64,000 nt of DNA from Streptomyces roseirectus. GTDB taxonomy: Bacteria > Actinomycetota > Actinomycetes > Streptomycetales > Streptomycetaceae. The translations under genes were made by a program, and so were the position numbers. Positions 33,872-48,051 of the stretch are shown one piece after another. Below the pieces are notes generated by a model. That model was not told where the DNA came from, made no database searches, and was given only the letters and a program-made list of their open reading frames with translations. Positions within the stretch are counted from its first letter, which is position 1, and each line of letters starts with the position of its first letter. The stretch lies in assembly GCF_014489635.1 (NCBI RefSeq), contig NZ_CP060828.1, forward strand, positions 1,984,001 through 2,048,000. Reading direction: 5' to 3'.

Positions 33872-35191
33872 TTACACAGCAGCTTCATCTTTCGCGGGCA
33901 GGCTGTCCATGAAGGAGCTGACCGAGAAGACGGCGCGGCCGGGGCCGGGCGGGCCGTAGCCGGGGGGCGAGGAGAGGCCGAAGTCCTCCATCGTCTGCCG
34001 GTACGCCTGGAGCAGGCGGATGTGGTACTCCAGCGGAGCGCCCGCGGGGTTGGCCTTGCCGAGCGGGGTCGTCGGCTCCGGGCACCAGGTCGTGAACCTC
34101 GGGGTGATGCCGTTCGACATGAAGAAGCGCAGGCCCTCGGTGGTGGAGTCGATCGCCTCGTCGACCGTCTTGAAGCCGAACGGCTCCGCCATCTCCACGC
34201 CGGCGACGAAGTTCGGGATCACGTTGCGGGCGCCGAAGACCTCCGCGGAGTCCAGGATGCGGCGGTGCCACTCGTCGCGGCCGACGTACCTCTCCTTGCC
34301 GGGGCAGTACATCTTGAACAGGTACTCGTCCCACACCTCGTAGTTGGGGTGGTAGATCTGCACGCCGTAGTCCTTGAAGCGCTGGACGTCGTCCTTCGGC
34401 AGCGCCTGGGCCACGACCTTGCCGATCCAGCGGCCGGGGAAGCGTTCCTCGATGGCCTTCGCGTAGTGGCCGTAGAAGTCGGCCTCGTCCCGGCCGGAGA
34501 CCGTCTTGGTGATCGCGCCGCCGGTCAGCGTGTAGGCGGTGGACGCCTTCGCCGTGTCGTACCGGTCGATGATCTCCAGCGCCTCCAGGACCTCCTCGAC
34601 GTCCTTGACGCCCGTGTAGGGGCGGCCGGCCGCCTTGTGCTGGCGCCAGTTGTGGTTGATGTCGCAGTACTGGCACTCCTCCTTGGCGCCGAAGTACTGG
34701 CACACCCGGAAGACGGTCAGGTAGATCAGGTAACCCCACTGGATGGTGGGCGCCACCTCCATCACGGACTTCCCGTTGGACAGCTTGTGCCGGTAGTACT
34801 CCGGCATCGGCGGGACACCGACGTCCGCGATCCGCTTCCCGTCCAGGTAGAGCCCGAGCATGCCCTCCTCGTCCGCCGCGACCCGGTACGGGGACGCCGG
34901 GTTGACCCGTACGGAGACGACCGTCCGCCGCAGGTCGTACGGGCCGCCGGTCAGGATGATCTCCTCCGGGGGCCTCCTCAGCGCGGCCTCGCCCAGTTCG
35001 GGCAGGGTGCCGTGGTCGAACGAGAAGATGAAGTACGACTTCGGCTTCACCTCCCCGCCCTCGTTGTCACTCAGTGCGGAGGGGTCGAAGGCCACTCCCC
35101 CGCGCAACAGGTCCTCCTTGAAAACGGCCTCCCGAGGCACCCCAGGAAACCGCTCCATCAGATCCTCGACCAGCGCGGTACGGCTGCCCAT
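33872..35191 (-). CDS. Radical SAM protein with atypical CX8CX2C cluster motif
   Basis: 439 residues from ATG 35191 (GGGAGGAG upstream). After a ~155-residue N-terminal domain comes the cluster segment VFRVCQYFGAKEECQYC: Cys164-X8-Cys173-X2-Cys176 instead of the common CX3CX2C. The last two Cys are followed by DINHN, a typical radical SAM context. The core continues with YTLTGGAITKTVSGRDEADF (the GGE-like region), YGVQIYHPNYEVWDEYLFKM and an ITPRFTTWCPEPTTPLG stretch. The substrate is unknown. It is a single gene with its own terminator, so neighbours give no hint. Horizontal origin is not suggested by base use. Confidence 0.85.
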   Translation of the reverse strand: MGSRTALVEDLMERFPGVPREAVFKEDLLRGGVAFDPSALSDNEGGEVKPKSYFIFSFDHGTLPELGEAALRRPPEEIILTGGPYDLRRTVVSVRVNPASPYRVAADEEGMLGLYLDGKRIADVGVPPMPEYYRHKLSNGKSVMEVAPTIQWGYLIYLTVFRVCQYFGAKEECQYCDINHNWRQHKAAGRPYTGVKDVEEVLEALEIIDRYDTAKASTAYTLTGGAITKTVSGRDEADFYGHYAKAIEERFPGRWIGKVVAQALPKDDVQRFKDYGVQIYHPNYEVWDEYLFKMYCPGKERYVGRDEWHRRILDSAEVFGARNVIPNFVAGVEMAEPFGFKTVDEAIDSTTEGLRFFMSNGITPRFTTWCPEPTTPLGKANPAGAPLEYHIRLLQAYRQTMEDFGLSSPPGYGPPGPGRAVFSVSSFMDSLPAKDEAAV

Positions 35192-35447
35192 CCCGTCACT
35201 CCTCCCACTCACACACGTACGACTCCTCACGGTATGCCCCCGAGGCGGGGGGTGTGGGGGCGGGGTGGGGTTGGGGTGGTGTCGGGGTGAGGACGGGTCC
35301 GGGGCCGGGGCGGGAGAAATGGCCGGCGGAGCCTTTGCGGCGAGGGGGTGAGGGGGCGGGCGGGGCCTTTACCTCGGGCGAAAGCAGCCGGGGCGAGCTT
35401 CGCCGCACAGGCGCGTGTGTGAGCTAATTCATGGGCCACGTATCCGT

Positions 35448-37704
<2,257 letters not shown>

Positions 37705-37725
37705 GTCCGGCGCCGGATCGGGCGA

Positions 37726-37780
37726 CTTTATAAAGCCCCTTTCCGAACCCTTGTCGAATGGCGGGACGCCCCCATAGCCT
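37726..37780 (+). promoter_or_regulatory. Candidate promoter of the ROK regulator with a CTTTATAAAG palindrome
   Basis: A perfect 10-bp palindrome (37726-37735) precedes a possible sigma-HrdB-type promoter: ttgtcg at 37751-37756 and tagcct at 37775-37780 with an 18-bp spacer. The start codon lies ~44 bp further on. Confidence 0.4.
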
Positions 37781-37823
37781 GGCGCGGCGCCGGAGCGACG
37801 CTGCTTCGGCGCGGGTGGAAGGG

Positions 37824-39083
37824 ATGGGGGCAACTCCGGTGAAGCGCACATCACGCGACATCCGCACCGCGAACCGTTACGAGGTGCTGCGCCAGATCAT
37901 CGCCAGCTCACCCACCTCGCGGCAGGAGCTGGCCGCCGCGACCGGCCTCAGCCTCGCCACCGTCGCGACCCTCGTCGGGGAGCTGCTGGACCTGCGCATG
38001 ATCACCGAGGTCGGTTTCGAGGACTCGGCGGGCGGCCGGCCGCGCGGCCTCGTCGCGGTGAACGCCTCGGGCGGCGCGCTGATCGGCGTCGACATCGCGG
38101 AGACGTACGTCTACGCCGAGCTGTACGACCTGGGGCTGAACGTCCTGGCGCGGGCGGAGGAGCGGATGCGGCCGGGGCAGAGCACCCCCGAGGAGGTCGT
38201 CGCCCATGTCGCGACGACCACCCGCTCGGTCGTCGCGCAGGCCGGGGTGGAGTCGGCGCGGGTGCTGGGCGTCGGGGTGAGCATGCCGGGGCAGGTGGAC
38301 CGGGCCACCGGGGTCTCCGAGTACGCGCCCAACTGGGACTGGCAGGACGTGCCGTTGCTCGACCTGCTCGCCGAACACATCCCGTACCCCCTGTACTTGG
38401 ACAACCCGCTGCGCGCCTGCGCGGTCGCCGAGCTGTGGTTCGGGGCGGCGCGCGGGTACGGGGACGCGGTCGTGCTGATTCTCGGGACCGGGGTGGGCGC
38501 GGGTCTGATCCTGGGCGGGGCGGTGCACCGGGGGGTCAGTTCGAGCGCCGGGGAGTGGGGGCACTCCACGCTGGTGCTCGACGGGCGGCTGTGTCACTGC
38601 GGCAACCACGGGTGCGTCGAGACGTACGTCGGGGCGCCCGGAATCATGCAGAACATCAGGGAGTTGAGCCCGCGCAGCCCGCTGCTGCACCCCGGTGACC
38701 AGTCGGCGACGATCGACGCGCTCGCGGCGGGGCTCGCGGCGGGGGACCCCGACGCCGTCAAGGTCGTCCGGGATCTGGCGCGGTATCTCGGTGCGGCGAT
38801 CGCGGACTTGGTGAACGTGCTGAACCCCGAGGTCGTCGTGCTGGGGAGCTGGGTGGCGATCCGGCTCGGGACGCCGTTGCTGCGCGAGGTCCGCGCGGCC
38901 GTGGCCCGGCACGCGCTGAAGCGGCCGATGGCCGCGACCCGGATCGTCCTGTCGCCGATCCTCACCGACTCGGTCTGCATGGGCACGGCGACGCTGGCCC
39001 TGGAGGGCGCGTTGCAGTCGGTCGGGCAGACCACGGGCAAGCGCGCCACCAGGGCGAGGAGCCGCACCGCACCGCCTACGTAA
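37824..39083 (+). CDS. ROK-family transcriptional repressor
   Basis: 419 residues from ATG 37824. GTG 37839, which has GGGGG 7 nt upstream, is an alternative. The N-terminal winged HTH is NRYEVLRQIIASSPTSRQEL, AAATGLSLATVATLVGELLD. The sugar-kinase-like ROK domain follows with IGVDIAETYVYAELYDLGLN, ILGTGVGAGLILGGAVHRGV and the ROK zinc motif GEWGHSTLVLDGRLCHCGNHGCVE (HxnCxCxxxGC). It is followed 199 bp downstream by a galactoside uptake operon with two palindromes in the gap, so it is probably the local sugar-responsive repressor. Confidence 0.9.
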   Translation: MGATPVKRTSRDIRTANRYEVLRQIIASSPTSRQELAAATGLSLATVATLVGELLDLRMITEVGFEDSAGGRPRGLVAVNASGGALIGVDIAETYVYAELYDLGLNVLARAEERMRPGQSTPEEVVAHVATTTRSVVAQAGVESARVLGVGVSMPGQVDRATGVSEYAPNWDWQDVPLLDLLAEHIPYPLYLDNPLRACAVAELWFGAARGYGDAVVLILGTGVGAGLILGGAVHRGVSSSAGEWGHSTLVLDGRLCHCGNHGCVETYVGAPGIMQNIRELSPRSPLLHPGDQSATIDALAAGLAAGDPDAVKVVRDLARYLGAAIADLVNVLNPEVVVLGSWVAIRLGTPLLREVRAAVARHALKRPMAATRIVLSPILTDSVCMGTATLALEGALQSVGQTTGKRATRARSRTAPPT

Positions 39084-39122
39084 CGAGTGGAGAGCCGTCC
39101 TCAACTCCCCCATCTCGCCAGG

Positions 39123-39169
39123 CTGTTCGTGATACCGAACAGTCACAACGCTTCGAACAGACTTTGTTC
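39123..39169. promoter_or_regulatory. Two palindromic candidate operators in front of the sugar transporter operon
   Basis: Site 1 is CTGTTCG-N6-CGAACAG (39123-39142, perfect 7-bp arms). Site 2 is GAACA-N5-TGTTC (39155-39169, perfect 5-bp arms). They share the half-site GAACA/TGTTC and their centres are about 30 bp apart. They lie between the ROK gene and the ABC operon, so ROK binding is the simplest reading (inference). Confidence 0.65.
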
Positions 39170-39282
39170 AACCCCTTGCCGAAGCCTTAGCCGAAGGTTA
39201 ACGTCCCGCTCCGCAGCGCCTTTCGAGCCACCGAGCCAAAAGCCGTTGTGTCGCAGCCGCACTCAAGACAAGGACGTCAAGC

Positions 39283-40548
39283 ATGTCGGCATCGAGCATG
39301 AGCAACTGGAATCGTCGATCCGTCCTGCGGGCCGCGATGGGTCTGGCCGCCGCCGGCGGGCTGGCCGCGTGCGGCGGCAACAACGGCCGCGGCGGCGGTT
39401 CCGGTTCGGGCGCGAACCTCGTCCAGTACTTCCACGCCTACGGCGAGAACGGCGTCGAGGCGGCCGTGAAGAAGTACGCGAAGGCGTACAAGGGGGCGAA
39501 CGTCTCCACGCAGTGGATCACCGGCTCCAACTTCGAGCAGAAGCTGTTCGCGGCGCTGCTCACCGACAACGCGCCCGACGTCTTCGAGTTCCACCCGCAG
39601 ATCCAGCTCGTCAAGAGCGGTCAGGTGGCCGACCTGACCGACATCATCTCGCCGGTAAAGAGCGACTTCAACCAGGCCGACATCACCTCGCACACGGTCG
39701 ACGGCAAGATCTACGGCGTCCGCATGATCGACGACCCGCAGTTCTTCTTCTACCGCCCCTCCATGTTCGAGAAGGCGAAGGTCCAGGTCCCGACGACGCT
39801 GGAGGAGCTGATAGAGGCCACGAAGGCCCTCACCACCAGCAAGGTCAAGGGCGCCTACCTGGGCAACGACATCACCCCGGTGCAGTCCCCGCTGATCTGG
39901 TCGGCCGGCGCCGACACCCTGACCCCGGACAACAAGCCCGCGTTCAACACGGACGCCGTCGCGGCCGGCCTGAAGCAGATGCGCGGGCTGTTCACCAGCG
40001 GCAACCTGCTGCTGGGCGCCCCGACCGACTGGTGGGACCCGTCGGCGTTCACGCAGGGCCTGACCGCGATCCAGTGGTGCGGCATGTGGGCGATGCCCGC
40101 GATGCAGCAGGCGCTCGGCGACGACATCGGCATCTTCCCGTTCCCGAAGATCGGCGCGGCCGGCAAGCAGTCGGTGATCAACGGCGGCTGGTCGATGTTC
40201 GTGAACGCCAAGGGCAAGAACGTCGAGGCGGCCAAGGAGTACGTGAAGTGGCTGTGGATCGACCAGAAGCAGTACCAGGAGGACTTCGCGACCTCCTACG
40301 GCTTCCACATCCCACCGCGCACCTCGCTCGCCGAGAGCGCCACGAAACTCAAGACGGGCCTGCCGGCCGAGGGCGTCAAGCTCTTCAACCAGTTCGGGCA
40401 CTTCGACAACATCGGCTGGACGCAGGCCATGATCTCCTCGATCAACGACGTGATCGCCAACTCCATCCGTAAGGACGACGACCCGAAGGCGCAGCTCGCC
40501 GCCGCCGAGAAAAAGGTCGACGCCGAGCTGAAGAAGCTCTTCGGATAG
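39283..40548 (+). CDS. CUT1-type ABC sugar-binding lipoprotein
   Basis: 421 residues from ATG 39283 (AAGGA 8 nt upstream). The leader carries twin Arg (NWNRRSVLRAAMGLAAAGGL) and a lipobox LAAC, so it is probably a Tat-exported lipoprotein. The mature part is a family-1 solute-binding protein: VQYFHAYGENGVEAAVKKYA, YGVRMIDDPQFFFYRPSMFE and INGGWSMFVNAKGKNVEAAK. It delivers a sugar to the permeases encoded just downstream. The beta-galactosidase in the operon suggests a galactoside such as lactose or a plant galacto-oligosaccharide. Confidence 0.92.
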   Translation: MSASSMSNWNRRSVLRAAMGLAAAGGLAACGGNNGRGGGSGSGANLVQYFHAYGENGVEAAVKKYAKAYKGANVSTQWITGSNFEQKLFAALLTDNAPDVFEFHPQIQLVKSGQVADLTDIISPVKSDFNQADITSHTVDGKIYGVRMIDDPQFFFYRPSMFEKAKVQVPTTLEELIEATKALTTSKVKGAYLGNDITPVQSPLIWSAGADTLTPDNKPAFNTDAVAAGLKQMRGLFTSGNLLLGAPTDWWDPSAFTQGLTAIQWCGMWAMPAMQQALGDDIGIFPFPKIGAAGKQSVINGGWSMFVNAKGKNVEAAKEYVKWLWIDQKQYQEDFATSYGFHIPPRTSLAESATKLKTGLPAEGVKLFNQFGHFDNIGWTQAMISSINDVIANSIRKDDDPKAQLAAAEKKVDAELKKLFG

Positions 40549-40566
40549 TCCGGCGGAGAACCCGAC

Positions 40567-41532
40567 ATGTCGACCACCACGACGCGGAAGGCCGCCTCCT
40601 CCGCCCCGGCACCGGCCCCCAAGGGCCGGCCGAGGCGGAGGTTCTCGGCGAGCCCCACCGCGAACTTCTGGCTCTTCACCGGGCCCTTCCTCATCGGCCT
40701 GGTGATCTTCGTCTTCGTGCCGATCGGCTGGAGCATCTGGCTCAGCTTCTTCGAGGCACGCTTCACGGTCACCCCGAGCGAATTCGTCGGCTTCGAGAAC
40801 TACAAGTCGATCCTCACCGACGTCGACTTCCGCAACTCGCTGGTCACCTTCACCGTCTTCGCCGCGTTCATCGTGCCGCTCACCTGGGCGGTCTCGCTGG
40901 GGCTCGCGCTGCTGGTGAACCGGATCACGATCATGCGGGCGTTCTTCCGCTCGGCGTTCTTCCTGCCGACCGCGGTGAGCTACGTCGCCGCCTCGCTGAT
41001 CTGGAAGATGTCCCTGTTCAACGGCGTCCGCTTCGGCCTCGCCAACACGGTCATCGGCTGGTTCGGCGTCGACAACATCGCGTGGCTCGCGAGCCCCGAC
41101 CCGCCGTGGTACTGGCTGGTCATCGTCACCGTCCGGCTGTGGCTGCAGTCCGGGTTCTACATGATCCTGTTCATCGCGGCGCTGCAGAACATCCCGAAGG
41201 AGCTGTACGAGGCCGCGGCCATCGACGGCGCCAAGCCGGGCTGGCAGACGTTCCGCCACATCACGCTGCCCCAGCTGCGGGCCACCTCGACCGCCGTCAT
41301 CCTGCTCCTGCTGATCGCCGCCTACCAGGCGTTCGACGAGTTCTTCAACCTGCTGTCCAAGGCGACGTGGGGCCAGCCGCCGCTGGTGGAGCTCTACAAG
41401 ATGGCGCTGGGTGAGAACCAGAACTACGGCGTCGGCAGCGCGGGCGCGGTCGTGCTGACCCTGCTGATCTGCGTCGTCACGCTGATCCAGGGCAAGATCA
41501 TGGGCTTCGGAAGGGGGGAGGAGTCGAAGTGA
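40567..41532 (+). CDS. ABC sugar permease (MalF-like)
   Basis: 321 residues with six TM helices, the first being WLFTGPFLIGLVIFVFVPIG. The cytoplasmic coupling loop EAAAIDGAKPGWQTFRHITLP (the EAA motif) begins at about residue 218. It starts 18 bp after the binding-protein gene and overlaps the next permease by 4 bp. There is no ATPase gene in the operon; Streptomyces CUT1 systems commonly share the MsiK ATPase. Confidence 0.94.
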   Translation: MSTTTTRKAASSAPAPAPKGRPRRRFSASPTANFWLFTGPFLIGLVIFVFVPIGWSIWLSFFEARFTVTPSEFVGFENYKSILTDVDFRNSLVTFTVFAAFIVPLTWAVSLGLALLVNRITIMRAFFRSAFFLPTAVSYVAASLIWKMSLFNGVRFGLANTVIGWFGVDNIAWLASPDPPWYWLVIVTVRLWLQSGFYMILFIAALQNIPKELYEAAAIDGAKPGWQTFRHITLPQLRATSTAVILLLLIAAYQAFDEFFNLLSKATWGQPPLVELYKMALGENQNYGVGSAGAVVLTLLICVVTLIQGKIMGFGRGEESK

Positions 41533-42371
41533 AGGATCGTAAACGCGGCTCTGTCCTCGGCAACACCGGCCTCTACCTGGCGACCTCCGTGGCCGCCCTG
41601 CTCTTCCTCATCCCCTTCTACCTGATCGTGCGCAACGCGCTCATGACGGACAAGGAGATAACGGGCGAGAACTGGAAGTGGTTCCCGACCAGCATCCAGT
41701 GGGGCAACGTCAGCGAGCTGTTCGACGACCCGACGGTCGACTTCGCGCGCTCGCTGTGGAACTCGACGGTCGTCGCCGTCCTGTCGACGACCGGCATCCT
41801 GCTGGTGTGCTCGCTCGCCGGGTACGGCCTCGCGCGGATCCCGTACAAGCACGCCAACAAGGTGTTCTACGTCGTCCTGGCGACCCTGATGGTTCCCACG
41901 GCCGTCACCTTCGTGCCCAGTTTCGTCCTCGTCTCGTCCCTCGGCTGGGTGGACTCTTACCGAGGTCTCATCGTTCCGGGGCTCTTCAGTGGTTTCACCT
42001 GTTTCCTGTTCCGGCAGTACTTCCTGGGATTCCCCAAGGAGCTGGAGGAGGCGGCGCGCGTGGACGGGCTCGGTTACTGGGGCGCCTACTGGCGCGTCGT
42101 GGTGCCGAACTCGCTGAACTTCTTCGCGGCCATGGCGACCATCACGTTCATCAACGGCTGGAACTCCTTCCTCTGGCCCCTGGTCATCGGGCAGGATCCC
42201 AGTTCGTGGACGGTGCAGGTCGCGCTGTCCTCGTACATGACCAACCAGACCGTGAACTACCACCTGATCTTCATGGCCACGGCCGTGTCGATCCTCCCTC
42301 TCGTGTTCGTCTTCCTCTTCCTCCAGCGCTGGCTGGTGCAGGGGATCGCACAGACGGGCATCAAGGGCTGA
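41529..42371 (+). CDS. ABC sugar permease (MalG-like)
   Basis: 280 residues. GTG at 41529 lies within the stop of the first permease (GTGA overlap). Six TM helices run from TGLYLATSVAALLFLIPFYL to the last one, SILPLVFVFLFLQRWLVQGI. The EAA loop is EEAARVDGLGYWGAYWRVVVP. It pairs with the MalF-like subunit for sugar import. Confidence 0.94.
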   Translation: MKDRKRGSVLGNTGLYLATSVAALLFLIPFYLIVRNALMTDKEITGENWKWFPTSIQWGNVSELFDDPTVDFARSLWNSTVVAVLSTTGILLVCSLAGYGLARIPYKHANKVFYVVLATLMVPTAVTFVPSFVLVSSLGWVDSYRGLIVPGLFSGFTCFLFRQYFLGFPKELEEAARVDGLGYWGAYWRVVVPNSLNFFAAMATITFINGWNSFLWPLVIGQDPSSWTVQVALSSYMTNQTVNYHLIFMATAVSILPLVFVFLFLQRWLVQGIAQTGIKG

Positions 42372-45251
<2,880 letters not shown>

Positions 45252-45282
45252 TGTGATCCCCGTGGTTCGCTGATCCCCGTTC

Positions 45283-45314
45283 GAGGCCGGTCCGGCACGC
45301 TCCGGGCCGGCCTC
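45283..45314 (+). terminator. Stem-loop terminator of the galactoside operon
   Basis: Arms gaggccggtccgg (45283-45295) and ccgggccggcctc (45302-45314) pair over 13 bp with one G-U and a 6-nt loop, 31 bp past the lacZ stop. Confidence 0.8.
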
Positions 45315-45395
45315 GGCCGTGCGCCCAGCCCCCCTCCCCCGCCCTTCTCGTCTCCCCCTGTGTAACCGTCCCCGTGTTGTATGGAGGCTCATCGA

Positions 45396-46394
45396 GTGAG
45401 CGGCAGCATCGAGGTGCGCGGGCTGTCCCGCACCTTCCACACCACCGTCCGCCGGCCCGGTTTCGCGGGCGCCCTGCGTTCGCTGGTCGACCCCGAGCGG
45501 GTCGTCAAGCACGCCGTCTCGGACATCACCTTCGACGTCGCCGAGGGTGAACTCCTCGCCCTGCTGGGCCCGAACGGCGCGGGCAAGTCCACCACCATCA
45601 AGATGCTCACCGGCATCCTCACGCCCACCGCGGGCGAGGCGCGGGTCGCGGGCGTCGTGCCGTACCGGGAGCGGGAGCGCAACGCCCGCAACATCGGGGC
45701 GGTGTTCGGGCAGCGCACCCAGCTGTGGTGGGACCTGCCGGTGCGCGAGTCGTTCCAGATCCTGCGGGACATCTACGAGGTCCCCAAGGCCGAACACGCG
45801 GCGCGGCTCGCGGAGTTCGACGACCTGCTCGACCTGTCGTCGTTCTGGGACACCCGGGTGCGCCACCTCTCGCTGGGCCAGCGGGTGCGCTGCGACCTCG
45901 CGGCGGCGCTGCTGCACGATCCGGCGGTCGTCTTCCTCGACGAGCCGACGATCGGCATGGACGTCGTCGTCAAGGAACAGGTCCGGGAGTTCCTGCGGCA
46001 CCAGGTCGAACAGCGGGGCCGTACCGTCCTGTTGACGACGCACGACATGACGGAGGTCGAACGGCTCGCGGAGCGCGTGGTGTTGATCAACCACGGGCGG
46101 CTGGTCCTCGACGGGCCGCTGGAGGACATCCGGCGCAAGTTCGGCTCGACCTGGCAGGTGCGGGCGACCCTCGCGGATCCGCACACCGAGGTGACGGCGT
46201 TGCGCGGGATAGCCGTCGTGGGGCGTGAGGGTCCGCAGGTCGTGTTCGGGCCCGACGGGCCGGACGCGCCGACCGTGCACCAGGCGCTGAAGGCGGTCAT
46301 CGAGCGGTACGAGGTGACGGACATCGCGCTCGACGAGGCCGACCTCGAAGACGTCATGCGGGCCGCGTACGTGCACACGGAGGACGGGCGATGA
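45396..46394 (+). CDS. ABC-2-type exporter ATP-binding protein
   Basis: 332 residues from GTG 45396, preferred over ATG 45381 because GGAGG (45383-45387) is 8 nt upstream. Walker A is LLGPNGAGKSTTIKMLTG, the signature is VRHLSLGQRVRCDLAAALLH (LSLGQ), Walker B is PAVVFLDEPTIGMD, and the switch His is in LLTTHDMTEVERL. The C-terminal ~80 residues (WQVRATLADPHTEVTALRGI) are typical of DrrA-like exporters. First gene of a three-gene exporter operon. Confidence 0.93.
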   Translation: MSGSIEVRGLSRTFHTTVRRPGFAGALRSLVDPERVVKHAVSDITFDVAEGELLALLGPNGAGKSTTIKMLTGILTPTAGEARVAGVVPYRERERNARNIGAVFGQRTQLWWDLPVRESFQILRDIYEVPKAEHAARLAEFDDLLDLSSFWDTRVRHLSLGQRVRCDLAAALLHDPAVVFLDEPTIGMDVVVKEQVREFLRHQVEQRGRTVLLTTHDMTEVERLAERVVLINHGRLVLDGPLEDIRRKFGSTWQVRATLADPHTEVTALRGIAVVGREGPQVVFGPDGPDAPTVHQALKAVIERYEVTDIALDEADLEDVMRAAYVHTEDGR

Positions 46395-47191
46395 GCTCCT
46401 TCGCGTGGCGGGCCGCGCGGGTCACCCCGCTGGGCGAGCTGTACTCGCCGCCCCGGATGACGGGGGCGCTGCTGCGGCTGACCGTGCAGATCGTGCTCGT
46501 CGCCTCGCTGTGGCACGGCCTCTACTCGAACAACGGCACGACCGCCGGGCTCGACCGGGGGCAGGCGATCACGTACGCGGTGCTCGCCGTACTCAGCTCG
46601 CGGATCCGGGAGCTGGACCAGTACTCGGGGCGCGACACCGTCCAGCAGCACATGCACTTCGGGACGATCGTGTACTGGTGGATGCGGCCGACGCCGCCCC
46701 GGCGCTACTACGCGTTGCGGGCGCTGGGCGAGCAACTGTACGGGTTCGCCTGGGCGTTGGCGGGCTACGCGGTCTGTCTCGCGGCCGGTGTGGTGGATCC
46801 GCCCAAGTCGGCTGCCGTGGCGGGGGTGTTCGTGCTGAGCCTCGTCCTCGGGCAGTGGATCCTCTACTACATCATGCTGGTCATCGACCAGTGGTGCTTC
46901 TGGGCGCTGCGCAACGGGGCGGCCCTGCTGATCCTGGTCTTCGCGCAGAACCTGCTCTCCGGGGTGTACGCGCCGCTGTGGTTCTTCCCCGACTGGTTCG
47001 TGACCCTCAGCTCCTTTCTGCCGTTCCAGGCGACGCTGAGCGTGCCGCTCTCCCTCTACATCGGCCGCATCCCCCTGTCCGACGCCGGCTTCCAACTCGC
47101 CGTCCAGGCGGGCTGGGTGGCCCTGCTGGCCCTGTTCACCCGGTTCCTGTGGGCGCGGGCCGCCCGCCGGGTCATCGCGCAAGGAGGCTGA
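46391..47191 (+). CDS. ABC-2 family transporter permease 1
   Basis: 266 residues with six TM segments (LTVQIVLVASLWHGLYSNNG, YALRALGEQLYGFAWALAGY, AAVAGVFVLSLVLGQWILYY and a VTLSSFLPFQATLSVPLSLY stretch among others). Its pattern fits the ABC2_membrane_6 (former DUF990) group, where two non-identical permeases serve one ATPase. Starts within the ATPase stop (ATGA). Confidence 0.88.
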   Translation: MSSFAWRAARVTPLGELYSPPRMTGALLRLTVQIVLVASLWHGLYSNNGTTAGLDRGQAITYAVLAVLSSRIRELDQYSGRDTVQQHMHFGTIVYWWMRPTPPRRYYALRALGEQLYGFAWALAGYAVCLAAGVVDPPKSAAVAGVFVLSLVLGQWILYYIMLVIDQWCFWALRNGAALLILVFAQNLLSGVYAPLWFFPDWFVTLSSFLPFQATLSVPLSLYIGRIPLSDAGFQLAVQAGWVALLALFTRFLWARAARRVIAQGG

Positions 47192-47196
47192 TCCGC

Positions 47197-48009
47197 ATGT
47201 CCTCAGCGGTCAAGGCGGCGCGGATCGTCTGGCGCGTCACGCGTCTCAACTTCCGCGCGCAGCTCGAATACCGCGCCGAGTTCCTTCTCATGATCGTCAT
47301 CGGCGCGGTCTGGCAGGTCTCGGTGATCGTCTTCGCGACCGTCCTGCTCACCCGGTTCACCGGCATGGGCGGCTGGGACAGCCGTGACGTCCTCATGATC
47401 CCCGCGATCCGCATGCTGGCCCACGGGCTCTTCGTCCTCTTCCTCGGACGCGTCCACGGCATCGGGCGGTTCATCCAGGAGGGGAAGATCGATGCGTACC
47501 TGCTGCGGCCGTTGCCGGTGTACCGGCAGGTGCAGCTGGAGTACTTCCCTACCAACGCGATCGGTGATCTCACCGTCGCCGTCGGGCTGATGGTCGGGGC
47601 GCTCAGCCGCAGCCACCTCGACTGGGACCTCGCCCGGGTCGGCTACCTCATCGCCGCCGTGCTCGGCGGGATGCTCCTTGAGGCGGCCCTGTTCACCCTC
47701 GTCGCCTGCGCGTCTCTGCGCTTTCCCGCCGCCGACTACTGGGGGCGCTGGCTGGAGGAACTCCTCGGCACGTTCGGGAGCTACCCCCTCAACGTCCTCC
47801 CCAAGGCGGTGGGCGGGTTCCTCACGTACGGGCTTCCGCTGGCGTTCGTCGCGTACTTCCCGGCCGCCGTGCTGACGGGGCACGGGCATGGGACCGTCGT
47901 GCCGTACTGGGTGGCGGCGGTGTCTCCCGTGCTGGGGTTGCTCGCGTATCTCGGGACCCGGGTGTTGTGGAGGTGGAGTCTGCGGCACTACAGCGGGGTG
48001 AACGCGTAA
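47197..48009 (+). CDS. ABC-2 family transporter permease 2
   Basis: 270 residues from ATG 47197 with AAGGAGG 9 nt upstream. TM segments include FLLMIVIGAVWQVSVIVFAT, VLMIPAIRMLAHGLFVLFLG and VGYLIAAVLGGMLLEAALFT. The motif GRFIQEGKIDAYLLRPLPVY is typical of DUF990-type permeases. A longer overlapping frame that begins at 46405 is out of phase with the first permease and not coding there. Substrate unknown. Confidence 0.9.
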   Translation: MSSAVKAARIVWRVTRLNFRAQLEYRAEFLLMIVIGAVWQVSVIVFATVLLTRFTGMGGWDSRDVLMIPAIRMLAHGLFVLFLGRVHGIGRFIQEGKIDAYLLRPLPVYRQVQLEYFPTNAIGDLTVAVGLMVGALSRSHLDWDLARVGYLIAAVLGGMLLEAALFTLVACASLRFPAADYWGRWLEELLGTFGSYPLNVLPKAVGGFLTYGLPLAFVAYFPAAVLTGHGHGTVVPYWVAAVSPVLGLLAYLGTRVLWRWSLRHYSGVNA

Positions 48010-48051
48010 GGGGTTGGTTCCGGGCGGGCGTCGCGTAGGCGGGCCGGCTGG

